A stretch of DNA of 34,832 nt from Actinomycetes bacterium (GCA_029778715.1 JAKOPT010000120.1:1-34832); one strand, 5' to 3'. Counted from the stretch's first letter, positions 1 through 7,828 are shown. Translations and numbers: made by a program. The notes: generated by a model from the sequence alone, not told the origin.

Positions 1-766
1 CCCGCTTCATGCCGGCCTGCTGGGCGCGGCGCGTGTTCGGGTTGAGCAGCATCCGCACCTGCTCAATCCGCTCACGCGCGAACGTCCGACGCGCCCCCCG
101 ACCCCAGGTGTCCTCGAACAGGCGCTTGCCCGCGGCCACCGTGTCCGGGGAGCGGGTGGCGACCTTGGCGAGGAAGACGCGCGCCGCGGCATACGGGTCG
201 TCGGCAACCTCCGAAGCCACGCCCAACCGGACCGCCTCAGCACCGTCGATAACCTCGGCCGTCCAGGTGAGCCGCTTGGCGACGTCGAGCCCGACCTGCT
301 GCGAGAGCGCGTGGACGCCGGACATGTCCGGGATCAGGCCCCACTTGGCTTCGAGCACCGACCACTGGGCGTCCGGGGTCGTGAAGCGGTAGTCCGCGCC
401 GAGCGCGATCTGCAGCCCGCCGCCGTAGCAGTGCCCGCGCACCGCCGCCACCACCGGCACGGGCACCCTCCGCCAGGCCCAGCATGCCTCTTGAAAAACG
501 TTGGTGCCCAGCCGCGGACGCGGCACGAGCGCGGTCACGATCCGGCGCGGCTGCTTGAGGACGGTCGCGATGTCCAGGCCCGCGCAGAACGAGTCACCCT
601 CCCCCGAGAGCACGACCCCCCGCAGACTGCGATCGCGGGCGAGGTCGCGTGCCGTGTCCCGCAACTGCACAAGCGTGTCGATGGTGAGCGCGTTGAGTTT
701 GTCGGGGCGGTTGAGGCGGACGTCGGCGATGCCGTCGGCCACGGCGCAGGTCACGAGTTGGGTCAT
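1..766 (-). CDS. crotonase-family protein (enoyl-CoA hydratase/isomerase), 3' end cut by window edge
   Basis: The reading frame is open from an ATG at 764-766 down to the window edge (255 codons visible, no stop). The protein has the crotonase oxyanion-hole signatures GDSFCAGLD (about residues 57-65) and GHCYGGGLQIALGADYR, so it should act on an acyl-CoA thioester in the cytoplasm. The Glu that follows the GGG in classical hydratases is Gln here. Further on, VLEAKWGLIPD has Glu and Asp eight residues apart, the spacing of the catalytic pair in dienoyl-CoA isomerases, so an isomerase is as likely as a hydratase. The start is supported by TAGGCT at 774-779, 7 nt upstream, which looks like a leaderless -10 box; no Shine-Dalgarno is seen. 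The gene lies just downstream of, and on the same strand as, the molybdopterin oxidoreductase (78-nt gap). Substrate unknown. Confidence 0.88.
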   Translation of the reverse strand, partial: MTQLVTCAVADGIADVRLNRPDKLNALTIDTLVQLRDTARDLARDRSLRGVVLSGEGDSFCAGLDIATVLKQPRRIVTALVPRPRLGTNVFQEACWAWRRVPVPVVAAVRGHCYGGGLQIALGADYRFTTPDAQWSVLEAKWGLIPDMSGVHALSQQVGLDVAKRLTWTAEVIDGAEAVRLGVASEVADDPYAAARVFLAKVATRSPDTVAAGKRLFEDTWGRGARRTFARERIEQVRMLLNPNTRRAQQAGMKR

Positions 767-844
767 GCGCGCGAGCCTATGTCGGCCCGTATGCCGCGCC
801 GCTGCCTCCGTGACATACCTCGCCCCGGCGCGGAGCGGCCGAGA

Positions 845-2983
845 TCAGGCGCGCTCGATCGTCACCGGCACCCCGTTGACCACGGCGTTGCCCGCGACCG
901 CCTCGACGCGCGCCGGGTCGGTCAGGTCGTTCATCGACACCCCCGGCAACGCCGCAGCCTCCCGCAGCCGCACCCCGTCGAACGTCCCCTGCCCATACCC
1001 GTGGGGCAGGCACACCACCCCGGGCATGACGTCGTCGCTCGCCTGGCATTCGACCTCGACGGCGCCGGCGGCCGAACGCACCCGCACGAGTGCCCCATCG
1101 GGTATGCCGCGCGCGGCCAAGTCGTCCGGGTGCACCTCGAGCCAGTGGCGGGGTCGGCCGCGGGTCAGCCGGGGCAGGTTGTGGAGCCAGGAGTTGTTGT
1201 CGCGCTGGTGCCGACGACCGATGAGCAGCAACTCACCCGCACCCCGGGTCGCCGCCGCCTCGACCGCACCGGCCACATCGCGGGCCAGCGCCGCGATCGC
1301 GTCGAGCGCCAACGGCATACCGAGATCGATGCGGTGCTCGGGGGTGCGCAACCGACCGGGCAAGACCGACCGCAGCGGACCCAAGTCCACTCCGCCGGGG
1401 GTCTGCCGCAGCTTCTTCACGCTGAGCCGCCGCCCGTCGAGGGCCGCCTCGCCCGTGCGCAGCAGCGCGTCGAGTTGGAGCGTCGGCGAGGTGCGCAGCC
1501 GGGCCTGATCGACCGGTGAGACCCGCTCGCCCCGGGCCCGCACCAGCGCCAACGCAAGGTCGCGGGCGATTTCCCAGTCGTGGCGGGCATCCGCGGGCCG
1601 CTCGAACAGCGCCGGTGTAAACCGTGCCGTGTTGCGGACGGCGAGGGTGTGGAAGATGAGGTCGTAGTGGTCGCGTTCGAGCGGACCCGTCGGCGGCAGG
1701 ATGACGTCGGCGTGCCGGGTCGTCTCGTTGACGTAGATGTCGATGGCGACCATGAAGTCGAGGCTGTCCAAGGCCGCATCGAGCGCCCGACCGCCCGGCG
1801 TCGAGGACACCGGGTTTCCGGCGATGGTCACGAGCCCTCGAATCTGGCCCGGGCCCGGGGTCGTGATCTCTTCGGCAAGCACCGAACTCGGCAGTTCGCC
1901 GCCGAACTCCGGCAACCCGCGCACCCGCGAGCGCCACGCGCCGTAGTGCCCGGCCCCCATCAAGCCGCGGCCGGCCAGGTCGATCGCCGGCGAGGTGAAC
2001 ATGAGCCCACCCGGCTGGTCCAGATGCCCGGTGAGCAGGTTGATGACCTGAATCGCCCACTGGCACAACACCCCATGGGCCTGCGTGGACACCCCCATCC
2101 GGCCGTGGACCGCCGCCGACCGCGCCCCGAGCAGCGCCGCCGCCAACTCGCGAACGGTCGCGGCCGGCATACCGGACAGCGCCTGCGCCACCTCGGGAGT
2201 GAACGGCGCCACGGCCTCGCGCACCGTCTCGACCCCGTCGACGTATGCCGCGGGCCGCGGGCCCAGCGCACACACCTCGCGCACGATCGCGAGCAACACC
2301 CACACGTCGGTGCCGGGCCGCACCCGGTGGTGGGCGTCGGCGATCTTGGCCGTCTCGGTGCGGCGCGGGTCGATGACGACGAGCCGCCCGCCGCGTTCGC
2401 GCAAGGCCCGCCGCCGCGCCGGGAAGTCGGGAACGGTCCAGATCGAGCCGTTGGACGCCATCGGGTTGTGGCCGATCAACACGAGCAGGTCGGTGCGGTC
2501 GATATCGGGCACCGGCAGCAGGAACTGGTGCCCGTAGAGCCCCCACGACACGACGTGATGCGGGAGTTGGTCGACACTCGTGGCGCTGAAGGAGTTCTTC
2601 GAGCGGATGGTGCGCACGAGTTGGATGCCGTGGGTGAGGGCGCCGAGGGAATGGGAGTTGGGGTTGCCGAGGTAGACCCCGACCGCGTCCCGGCCGTGCT
2701 CGCGCTGGATCGCGGCGAGGCGGCGCGCGACGAGGGGGATCGCCTCGTCCCAGCCGATCTCCTCCCAGGTTGTGCCGCGTCGCCGCAGCGGCCGGCGGAG
2801 CCGGTCGGGGTCGGCGTGCAGGTCTTGGAGGGCGACGCCCTTGGGGCAGATGTGGCCCCGGCTCAGCGGGTCGCCGCGGTGGCCCCGGATGCCGCTGATC
2901 TCGCCGTCGGTCACGGTGACCTCGAGGCCGCACATGGCCTCGCAGAGGACACACGCGGTATGCCGGGTGCTCACCTGCGCCAT
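845..2983 (-). CDS. molybdopterin-dependent oxidoreductase (formate dehydrogenase/nitrate reductase superfamily)
   Basis: 712-aa protein of the Mo/W-bis-PGD oxidoreductase family. The N-terminal [4Fe-4S] motif is C11-x2-C14-x3-C18-x27-C46 (CVLCEAMC, then GHICPKG). The central domain has the family pattern GHNPMASN...R...VVIDPRRTETA, and the C-terminal domain (from about residue 600) is a molybdopterin-dinucleotide-binding barrel (HPDDLAARGIPDGALVRV). At the place where formate dehydrogenases and nitrate reductases carry the Cys/Sec metal ligand, the sequence reads SATSVDQLPHH (residues 133-143), with no Cys or Sec. There is no Tat signal, so it is probably cytoplasmic. No electron-transfer subunit or cofactor gene adjoins it, so donor and substrate are unknown. 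The start is supported by GACAAT (2990-2995, reverse strand) 6 nt upstream of the ATG. Confidence 0.9.
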   Translation of the reverse strand: MAQVSTRHTACVLCEAMCGLEVTVTDGEISGIRGHRGDPLSRGHICPKGVALQDLHADPDRLRRPLRRRGTTWEEIGWDEAIPLVARRLAAIQREHGRDAVGVYLGNPNSHSLGALTHGIQLVRTIRSKNSFSATSVDQLPHHVVSWGLYGHQFLLPVPDIDRTDLLVLIGHNPMASNGSIWTVPDFPARRRALRERGGRLVVIDPRRTETAKIADAHHRVRPGTDVWVLLAIVREVCALGPRPAAYVDGVETVREAVAPFTPEVAQALSGMPAATVRELAAALLGARSAAVHGRMGVSTQAHGVLCQWAIQVINLLTGHLDQPGGLMFTSPAIDLAGRGLMGAGHYGAWRSRVRGLPEFGGELPSSVLAEEITTPGPGQIRGLVTIAGNPVSSTPGGRALDAALDSLDFMVAIDIYVNETTRHADVILPPTGPLERDHYDLIFHTLAVRNTARFTPALFERPADARHDWEIARDLALALVRARGERVSPVDQARLRTSPTLQLDALLRTGEAALDGRRLSVKKLRQTPGGVDLGPLRSVLPGRLRTPEHRIDLGMPLALDAIAALARDVAGAVEAAATRGAGELLLIGRRHQRDNNSWLHNLPRLTRGRPRHWLEVHPDDLAARGIPDGALVRVRSAAGAVEVECQASDDVMPGVVCLPHGYGQGTFDGVRLREAAALPGVSMNDLTDPARVEAVAGNAVVNGVPVTIERA

Positions 2984-3027
2984 GCCGCCATTGTCCCCGC
3001 GCGGCGAGCACGGCGAGTGGCGACAGG

Positions 3028-3115
3028 CGGGGCAAAGTCACCCAATTGCTCATTCCGTCTCGCTCGCACCCAGCGTCTGCGGGACAAAGCGACCCAATTG
3101 CGCGGTGTGTCCCGC
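3028..3115. repeat. two diverged copies of a ~37-bp palindromic element (family III)
   Basis: 3028-3064 and 3079-3115 share the core CAAAG(T/C)(C/G)ACCCAATTG. The second copy has complementary ends (GCGGGACA ... TGTCCCGC). The same element, with core CAAAGTGACCCAAATG, recurs at 18108-18160, 18204-18257 and 24269-24305. Here it lies between the divergent molybdopterin oxidoreductase and the small membrane protein gene. Confidence 0.7.
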
Positions 3116-3158
3116 TTTGGCCCGGCGCCTGCGGACACTCGGGCCTACGCTCGGCGGT

Positions 3159-3545
3159 ATGCCGCGCCGCCGCGTCAGCCTCTTGGTCACCGTCGCGCTC
3201 CTTGCCGCGCTGGCCCTGGGGAGCACCTTTTTCTACCGGAAGTCCTACGGCACCTGGTGGGGCACTCCCGAACGGATCGCCTACTGCGGGCGGACCTATG
3301 ACAAGGGGACGCAGGGCCTCACCTGGGCGCAGGTGCAGGCCTTCGCGACGCCCTCGTCCTCGGGGCAGGTCCTGACCGAGCCGGTGGAAGTGACCCGGGT
3401 GCCGCCGCTCATCGGTCAGCGCGTGTTCGCCGCCGCCGTACCCGAGCAACGCCGCGTTGAGCCTGGTGCCCCCTGCCCGATGGGCGTGTTCCTCGAGACG
3501 GGCGAGGGGCGCTACACGGCATACGGCCTGAGCGGCGGCCCCTGA
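3159..3545 (+). CDS. small membrane-anchored protein of unknown function
   Basis: 128-aa protein. An Arg-rich N-terminus (MPRRR) is followed by one hydrophobic segment (residues 6-25) that would act as a signal anchor, leaving about 100 residues outside. The exported part has two Cys (C43 and one in GAPCPMG), which could form a disulphide. I do not recognise the family; an invariant-looking WWGTPERIAYCGRTY stretch follows the anchor. The same frame stays open further upstream, but this ATG is chosen because the hydrophobic anchor begins right after it and TACGCT (3146-3151) lies 7 nt upstream as a leaderless-type -10. The start codon sits inside a GTATGCCG octamer. It is transcribed away from the molybdopterin oxidoreductase. 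Confidence 0.72.
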   Translation: MPRRRVSLLVTVALLAALALGSTFFYRKSYGTWWGTPERIAYCGRTYDKGTQGLTWAQVQAFATPSSSGQVLTEPVEVTRVPPLIGQRVFAAAVPEQRRVEPGAPCPMGVFLETGEGRYTAYGLSGGP

Positions 3546-3696
3546 CTGGCGTCCCCTCTTACTACTCACCGAAAGACCCGATTCTCCCGACCATGGCGGC
3601 TCACCCAGGGGGCGAGGCACCTCACCCGAGACCCTTCTTGCCCACCCTCGTCGCCCACACAGCCGCATCGGCCACTCCCCATTGATGCGCTGATGC

Positions 3697-3702
3697 TATG
3701 AT
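3697..3702 (+). promoter_or_regulatory. -10 box (TATGAT) of the vapBC-like pair
   Basis: TATGAT lies exactly 6 nt before the ATG at 3709, the geometry of a leaderless transcript. The surrounding 3681-3715 contains two GATGCGC direct repeats and GATG/CATC dyads that could be the autoregulatory operator (inference). Confidence 0.5.
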
Positions 3703-3708
3703 TCATCG

Positions 3709-3957
3709 ATGCGCACCACCCTCGATATTGACGACACCGTCCTGGCTGCGGCTCGTGCGCTGGCCTCGAGTTCGCGCACGTCGTTGGGTGCGGCCGTGTC
3801 CGAGTTGGCCCGGCGGGGGCTCCGCGCCTCCACCTCCCACAACGGCCCAGCCACCGAACCGACGACGACCGTGACGTGGTCGCCATTCCCGGTCGTCGCG
3901 ACGCCGACCGGCCACCTCGTCACCGACGAGTTGATCGCTGCCCTGCGCGATGAGTAG
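3709..3957 (+). CDS. VapB-like ribbon-helix-helix antitoxin
   Basis: 82-aa protein. The start MRTTLDIDDTVLAAARALA is a typical VapB/CopG-type ribbon-helix-helix DNA-binding domain (residues 1-38). The acidic, less ordered tail ending LVTDELIAALRDE would bind and mask the toxin. It overlaps the downstream PIN toxin by 8 nt (3950-3957), so the two are translationally coupled, as usual for type II TA operons. Expected role: neutralise the RNase and, with it, repress the shared promoter. The start is supported by TATGAT 6 nt upstream. Confidence 0.85.
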   Translation: MRTTLDIDDTVLAAARALASSSRTSLGAAVSELARRGLRASTSHNGPATEPTTTVTWSPFPVVATPTGHLVTDELIAALRDE

Positions 3958-4489
3958 TCCGGCACCCCAGATCGAGTCGCGCCCGGCGACCGGCAGCGTG
4001 CCCGCCGCGCCGTCGGCCGCCGCTTCCGGCGGTGGCGAATCGGCGAGTGCGCCACCCGCGCCCACCGTCCTCTTCGACGTCAACGTGCTCGTGGCACTCG
4101 CACTCCCGGCACACGTGCATCATCGCGCCGCCCATCGCGCCCTCGCCGACCTCCGGTCCTGGGCCACGACGCCGCTCACCGAGTCAGCGCTCGTGCGACT
4201 CCTCATGCAACCGCAGGTGGCCGGCGTCCCGTTGACTGGCGCCGACGCCCTCGGCATCCTCGCCGGCATGCGTGGCGACCCGCGCTGGCGATTCATCCCG
4301 GACACGTCGTCGCTGGCCGATCCCACCATCGAACCGGCCGTCCTCATGGGCCACCGGCAGGTCACCGACCTCCATCTCGTCAACCTCGCCGCCGCTTCGG
4401 GCTGTGTCCTCGCAACCTTCGATGCCGCGCTTGCCGCATCCCTCGCCCCCGAAGACCGCCGCTACGTCGAACTGCTTGACAGCCGCTGA
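3950..4489 (+). CDS. VapC-like PIN-domain ribonuclease toxin
   Basis: 179-aa protein with a PIN domain from about residue 40: LFDVNVLVAL (D43), TESALVR (Glu), VTDLHLVNLAA (Asp) and ATFDAAL (Asp) supply the acidic residues that hold Mg2+ in VapC RNases. The first 40 residues are an unusual Ala/Ser/Pro-rich extension absent from typical VapC proteins (130-145 aa). It may be a disordered leader or a mis-assigned start, but no ATG or GTG lies in frame just before the domain, and the ATG overlap with the antitoxin stop supports this start. Substrate RNA cannot be told from sequence. Confidence 0.85.
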   Translation: MSSPAPQIESRPATGSVPAAPSAAASGGGESASAPPAPTVLFDVNVLVALALPAHVHHRAAHRALADLRSWATTPLTESALVRLLMQPQVAGVPLTGADALGILAGMRGDPRWRFIPDTSSLADPTIEPAVLMGHRQVTDLHLVNLAAASGCVLATFDAALAASLAPEDRRYVELLDSR

Positions 4490-4507
4490 ACGCGACCCAC
4501 GAGGCAA

Positions 4508-4585
4508 CGGCACACCGGAGCGAACGGCATACCGCCGCGCGACGGCATACTCGGCGCGACGGCATACCGCAGCGCGACGGCATAC
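4508..4585. repeat. intergenic array of CGGCATAC octamers
   Basis: Four exact copies of CGGCATAC (4525, 4543, 4560, 4578), preceded by one degenerate copy (CGGCACAC at 4508), spaced 17-18 bp apart. They are joined by a semi-conserved CGCGA linker, all in the same orientation, downstream of the PIN toxin gene. A similar array lies at 12793-12850. Confidence 0.8.
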
Positions 4586-4663
4586 CGGATGCCACCCTCA
4601 ACCGAGCGCGACCAACCTCACCTCCGCGTGCCCGGCCCGGCTGGCGTGTGATGGGGTGGGGCC

Positions 4664-5635
4664 ATGCGTGCAGCTCTGGTGACCCGACTCGACGGCCCGC
4701 TCGCGGTGGAGGTGATCGACGTCCCCGACCCGACGCCCACGGCCCGGCAGGTCGTCATCGAGGTCGCGGCGGCCGGCATCTGCTTCCCCGACGTGCTGCT
4801 GACCCGTGGGGAGTACCAGCTCAAGCCGCCGCCCCCCTTCATCCCCGGCAGCGAGGTTGCGGGGACGGTCACGCACGCCCCGGCGGGGTCGGGGTTCGTG
4901 GTGGGGCAGCAGGTGGCGGCGTTCCCGGGGTTCGGTGGGTTCGCCGAGCAGGTGGCCGTCGACCCGGAGTTCGTCTTCCCGCTCCCCGACGGGTTCGGCC
5001 TGGACGCGGCCGCTGCGCTCCCGATGAACTACCTGACCAGCCATTTCGCCCTCGTCACCCGCGGTGGGCTGCGCACCGGGGACAGCGTCCTCGTCCACGG
5101 CGCGGCCGGCGGGGTCGGCACCGCGGCCGTCCAACTCGCCAAGGCTCTCGGCGCGACCGTGTATGCCGTGGTCTCCAGCGAGTCCAAGGCCGCGGTCGCG
5201 CGGTCGGCCGGGGCTGATGAGGTGGTGCTCGCCGAGGGGTTCTTGGGGGCGGTCAAGTCGCTGACGGGCGGGCGCGGGGTCGACATCGTCGTCGACCCGG
5301 TGGGTGGGGACCGGTTCACCGACTCGCTGCGGGCGTTGGCGCCGCTGGGCCGGTTGCTCGTCATCGGGTTCACCGCGGGCGCGATCCCCGAGGTCAAGGT
5401 CAACCGGCTGCTCCTCAACAACGTGAGTGTCGTGGGCGTGGGGTGGGGTGCCTATTGGATGGGGGCCGGCGGGATCGGGTTCGTGCGCGAGCAGTGGGAC
5501 GCCTTGCTGCGGTTGTTGGAAGCGGGCGCGCTCGACCCGGTGCTGGGTGGTTCGTACCCGCTGGCGCAGGTGGGTGTGGCCCTGACCGAGGTCGATGAAC
5601 GCCGGGCGACCGGCAAGTTGCTGCTCCATCCCTGA
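4664..5635 (+). CDS. NADPH:quinone oxidoreductase (zinc-free MDR family)
   Basis: 323-aa medium-chain dehydrogenase/reductase of the zeta-crystallin/quinone reductase branch. The N-terminal GroES-like domain has ICFPDVLLTRGEYQ and FIPGSEVAGTV. The nucleotide-binding motif is VHGAAGGVGTAAVQLAKALGA (about residues 143-163), the AAGGVG form typical of NADPH-dependent quinone or enone reductases. The Cys/His ligands of zinc alcohol dehydrogenases are absent. Expected reaction: NADPH-dependent reduction of quinones or alpha,beta-unsaturated carbonyls in the cytoplasm. The ATG follows a GGGGTGGGG purine run that can serve as ribosome binding site; no leaderless -10 is seen. It converges on the histidine phosphatase gene, with a perfect hairpin between them. 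Confidence 0.9.
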   Translation: MRAALVTRLDGPLAVEVIDVPDPTPTARQVVIEVAAAGICFPDVLLTRGEYQLKPPPPFIPGSEVAGTVTHAPAGSGFVVGQQVAAFPGFGGFAEQVAVDPEFVFPLPDGFGLDAAAALPMNYLTSHFALVTRGGLRTGDSVLVHGAAGGVGTAAVQLAKALGATVYAVVSSESKAAVARSAGADEVVLAEGFLGAVKSLTGGRGVDIVVDPVGGDRFTDSLRALAPLGRLLVIGFTAGAIPEVKVNRLLLNNVSVVGVGWGAYWMGAGGIGFVREQWDALLRLLEAGALDPVLGGSYPLAQVGVALTEVDERRATGKLLLHP

Positions 5636-5735
5636 GGTCGTCGGCGCCTCGCCGAGTGACCCTCTATCCCTGACGTCGACGGCCCTGTCGAGTTGGCTCG
5701 CCTTCCCGTGGAAGCCGATGCCGTCGGGCCTTGAG

Positions 5736-5773
5736 TGTGGAGTTCTCGTGGTGGGGACCACGAGAACTCCACA
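5736..5773. terminator. perfect 17-bp hairpin between convergent genes
   Basis: 5736-5752 is exactly complementary to 5757-5773, with a GGGG loop. It lies 100 nt after the quinone reductase and 33 nt after the histidine phosphatase (both genes run toward it). No T-tract follows on either strand. A bidirectional terminator or 3'-end stabiliser is inferred. Confidence 0.65.
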
Positions 5774-5806
5774 GCGAAGCCTGGGCGGCGGGCGGCATAC
5801 CAGTCG

Positions 5807-6403
5807 CTACGGCCAGTCGAGCACCGTCACCAACGGGTGGCGGCCAACGATCACGGCAAGGCGGGCGGCGTACCCGGTCCCGAGGTCGCGCCCGGGGTCG
5901 GCGCCACCGGCCAGCACGGGGAGGGCGGCCCGCAGGTTGGCGCCGTGTCCGACGACCAGGGCGGGGCCGCGGTCGCGACGAGCGATGGTGGTCAAGGCGC
6001 CGGCCAGCCGATCCGCCAATTGCTGCCCATCCTCGCCGCCAGGGAACCGCGCACCGAGGTCACCCGACCGCCAGCGAGTCAGGGTGGTCTCGTAGACCCG
6101 CCACGCCTCGTCGTCACTGCGCCCGTCGAGAACGCCGACATCGACCTCCCGCAACGCCTCGACCACCTCGGCGTCCCCGAGCCCCAACTCGGCGGTGAGG
6201 ATCTGCGCGGTCTGACGCGCTCGACGCAACGGCGAGACCCAGGCGCTCCCGAAGTCGAACCCCTCACCGGCCAGTCTCGCGGCCAAGGCCTGGGCCTGGG
6301 ACCGGCCCACCGCCGTCAGGTCGCCGTCGAAAACCCGGTGCGACAACGTCCTGCTGACGTTGGCGACATTTTCGCCGTGCCGCACCCAGTAGACGATGGT
6401 CAC
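5807..6403 (-). CDS. histidine phosphatase family protein (phosphoglycerate-mutase-like)
   Basis: 198-aa branch-1 histidine phosphatase. The catalytic RHGE motif is at residues 8-11 (VYWVRHGENVAN). The partner motif SPLRRARQTAQIL supplies the phosphate-pocket Arg, and VVGHGANLRAAL holds the second catalytic His. Family members hydrolyse small phosphorylated metabolites or nucleotides; the substrate here cannot be assigned. The start is GTG (6401-6403), chosen because the family begins about 7 residues before RHG; TAGACC lies 6 nt upstream as a weak -10-like element. Monocistronic and convergent with the quinone reductase. Confidence 0.9.
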   Translation of the reverse strand: MTIVYWVRHGENVANVSRTLSHRVFDGDLTAVGRSQAQALAARLAGEGFDFGSAWVSPLRRARQTAQILTAELGLGDAEVVEALREVDVGVLDGRSDDEAWRVYETTLTRWRSGDLGARFPGGEDGQQLADRLAGALTTIARRDRGPALVVGHGANLRAALPVLAGGADPGRDLGTGYAARLAVIVGRHPLVTVLDWP

Positions 6404-6447
6404 GGGCCCGGTCTACCAGAGGTTCGCTTCGGTTGGGTATGCCGCGA

Positions 6448-6681
6448 TCACGCCGGCCGCCGCAACTCCTGTTCCACGGCGCGCCGGATCCACGAAGACA
6501 CTGACCGGTCGTCGGCCTCGGCGCGCCGTTTCACCTCATCCAGAACGTCCGGGGCGAAGCGCACCGGCACGGGGTCTGTGAGTCGCGGTCGACGACGGCG
6601 CGGCTTACCCTGCGGCTCCTGGTTGCGCGGGTCGGCATAGAACGCGTATTCCTCGTCGGGAGTCATGGATTCAGTAGTCAT
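6448..6681 (-). CDS. ribbon-helix-helix antitoxin (BrnA/CopG-like)
   Basis: 77-aa protein. The N-terminal half (MTTESMTPDEEYAFYADP...) is acidic, followed by a basic linker (KPRRRRPRL). The C-terminal half, VPVRFAPDVLDEVKRRAEAD and then SVSSWIRRAVEQELRR, has the strand-helix-helix pattern of ribbon-helix-helix DNA-binding proteins. It lies directly after the putative toxin on the same strand and overlaps its stop by 11 nt (or starts 4 nt after it if the second Met, at 6666, is used). This toxin-first order is that of brnTA-type systems. Confidence 0.75.
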   Translation of the reverse strand: MTTESMTPDEEYAFYADPRNQEPQGKPRRRRPRLTDPVPVRFAPDVLDEVKRRAEADDRSVSSWIRRAVEQELRRPA

Positions 6682-6985
6682 CTCGGTCTCTCCGATAGAT
6701 CCGGGCCAGGTGTGCTGATGCCTCGTAGCACCCGATCGGCCTGCATTTCGTCGGGTTGCCCGATCGGGACGGGGCGAGCGGAACGGCGACTACCCGTCCC
6801 GCCAATTCAGCGACCATGAGCCAATGTGCGGGTGGTTTGGCTGGATAGAAGAGCGGGTCGCTCTCCCAGGCGTCCAGCACGTCCGACGCGCCAAGCGGCC
6901 CGTGCTTGAACAAGTGCGCTGACTGGGTGTCGAACTCGAAGGGGTCAAGATCATCCAGCGCGTCGAGGTCCAGTGGGACGACCAC
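6671..6985 (-). CDS. putative BrnT/DUF4258-like toxin
   Basis: 104-aa protein starting with GTG (6983-6985). The core HLFKHGPLGASDVLDAWESDP and the later ELAGRVVAVPLAPS...RPIGCYEASAHLARIYRRDRDDY recall BrnT/RelE-fold toxins (His-Gly near the start of the helix, a strand with G-R, a basic C-terminal helix with Arg and Tyr). The match is by pattern only. It precedes a ribbon-helix-helix antitoxin with overlapping frames. TACCAT (6992-6997, reverse strand) lies 6 nt before the GTG, a leaderless-type -10 that supports this start. Function inferred from family look and context. Confidence 0.6.
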   Translation of the reverse strand: MVVPLDLDALDDLDPFEFDTQSAHLFKHGPLGASDVLDAWESDPLFYPAKPPAHWLMVAELAGRVVAVPLAPSRSGNPTKCRPIGCYEASAHLARIYRRDRDDY

Positions 6986-7053
6986 CTGGCCATGGTAGGC
7001 GTATTACAAACAACTACGCAACGGGCTGCGGTCCGCGAAGGTGCCGCGTGGAA

Positions 7054-7123
7054 GCGCCGAGGCGGCAGGGGCACGGAGCCTCCGCGCAGCGTCGAGGCGA
7101 CAGGGGCACCAAGCCTCCGCGCA
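7054..7123. repeat. two tandem 35-bp repeats
   Basis: 7054-7088 and 7089-7123 are about 85-90% identical (GCG(C/T)CGAGGCG...CTCCGCGCA), with the first bases of a third copy at 7124. They form the left end of the non-coding island between the BrnT-like toxin and nadE (6998-7828). I see no convincing gene in that island; its open frames are carried by the repeats. Confidence 0.65.
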
Positions 7124-7190
7124 GCGTCGATCGCGCGTGCCGAGCGCCCTACCGTGCCGTAAGGGTTGTGATCACCCCTCCTCGTGCAGG

Positions 7191-7660
7191 GTAGGGCGTT
7201 GGATGGTCGAGCCCACCAGGCACTAGCGGGTCGGATGGGACCAAAGAGGCTGGTGGGGTCTGCCGGCGAGTCCGGTAGCGAGTCACGCCCGTAAACAATC
7301 CACCTATTGGTCGAATGTTGACGGGCAACGGGCAAGCGCGCGCAGGGTAGGGCGCAGGAGGGGCGAGCCCACGAGGCGCCAGCGGGTCGGATGGGACCAA
7401 AGAGGCTAGTGAGATCTCCCGGCGAGTCCGGTCGCGAGTCACACCCGTAAACAATCCACCTATTGGTCGAATGTTGACGGACAACGGGCAAGCGCGCGCA
7501 GGGTAGGGCGCAGGAGGGTCGAACCCAGGGGGCACCAGCGGGTCGGATGGGACCAAAGAGGGTGGTGAGGTCTCCCGACGGGTCCGGTCGCGAGTCACAC
7601 CCGTTAACAATCCACCTATTGGTCGAATGTTTACGGGCAACGGGCAACGGGCAAGCGCGT
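7191..7660. repeat. three tandem 156-bp repeats with embedded palindromes
   Basis: Units start at 7191, 7347 and 7503, each beginning GTAGGGCG, with an exact 156-bp period and roughly 85-90% identity. Each contains AACAATCCACCTATTGGTCG (7291, 7447, 7603), the reverse complement of the 30-bp family IV unit that is tandemly repeated at 29751-29842. There are no spacers between units, so this is not a CRISPR array. Non-coding. Confidence 0.85.
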
Positions 7661-7756
7661 GCCGGGGGTGCGGCATACGACACCTTCGGCACGCACTTCG
7701 CCGGCCGGACCAACACCCGCGTGCCGGGGGTGCGGCATACGACACCCTTGGCACGC
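7657..7756. repeat. two 38-bp hairpin repeats, 62-bp period
   Basis: 7657-7694 and 7719-7756 are almost identical. Each begins GCGTGCCGGGGGTG and ends with its near complement (CACC(T/C)T(C/T)GGCACGC), with a CGGCATAC octamer in the loop region. They lie just upstream of nadE and could affect its transcription, which is inference. Confidence 0.75.
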
Positions 7757-7822
7757 AGGAACGGTGGGCGAGGAGGGGGCACCGCGCGGTCCCGGCGGGG
7801 GCGCGGCGTCAGGGCACAGAAC

Positions 7823-7828
7823 TAGGCT
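7823..7828 (+). promoter_or_regulatory. -10 box (TAGGCT) of nadE
   Basis: TAGGCT lies 7 nt before the nadE ATG, consistent with a leaderless transcript. The same hexamer with the same 7-nt spacing precedes the crotonase gene at 766. No clear -35 is seen. Confidence 0.45.

Noticed and set aside
7191..7660. CRISPR array
   Set aside because: Units are 156 bp, contiguous and similar along their whole length; no spacers and no cas genes.
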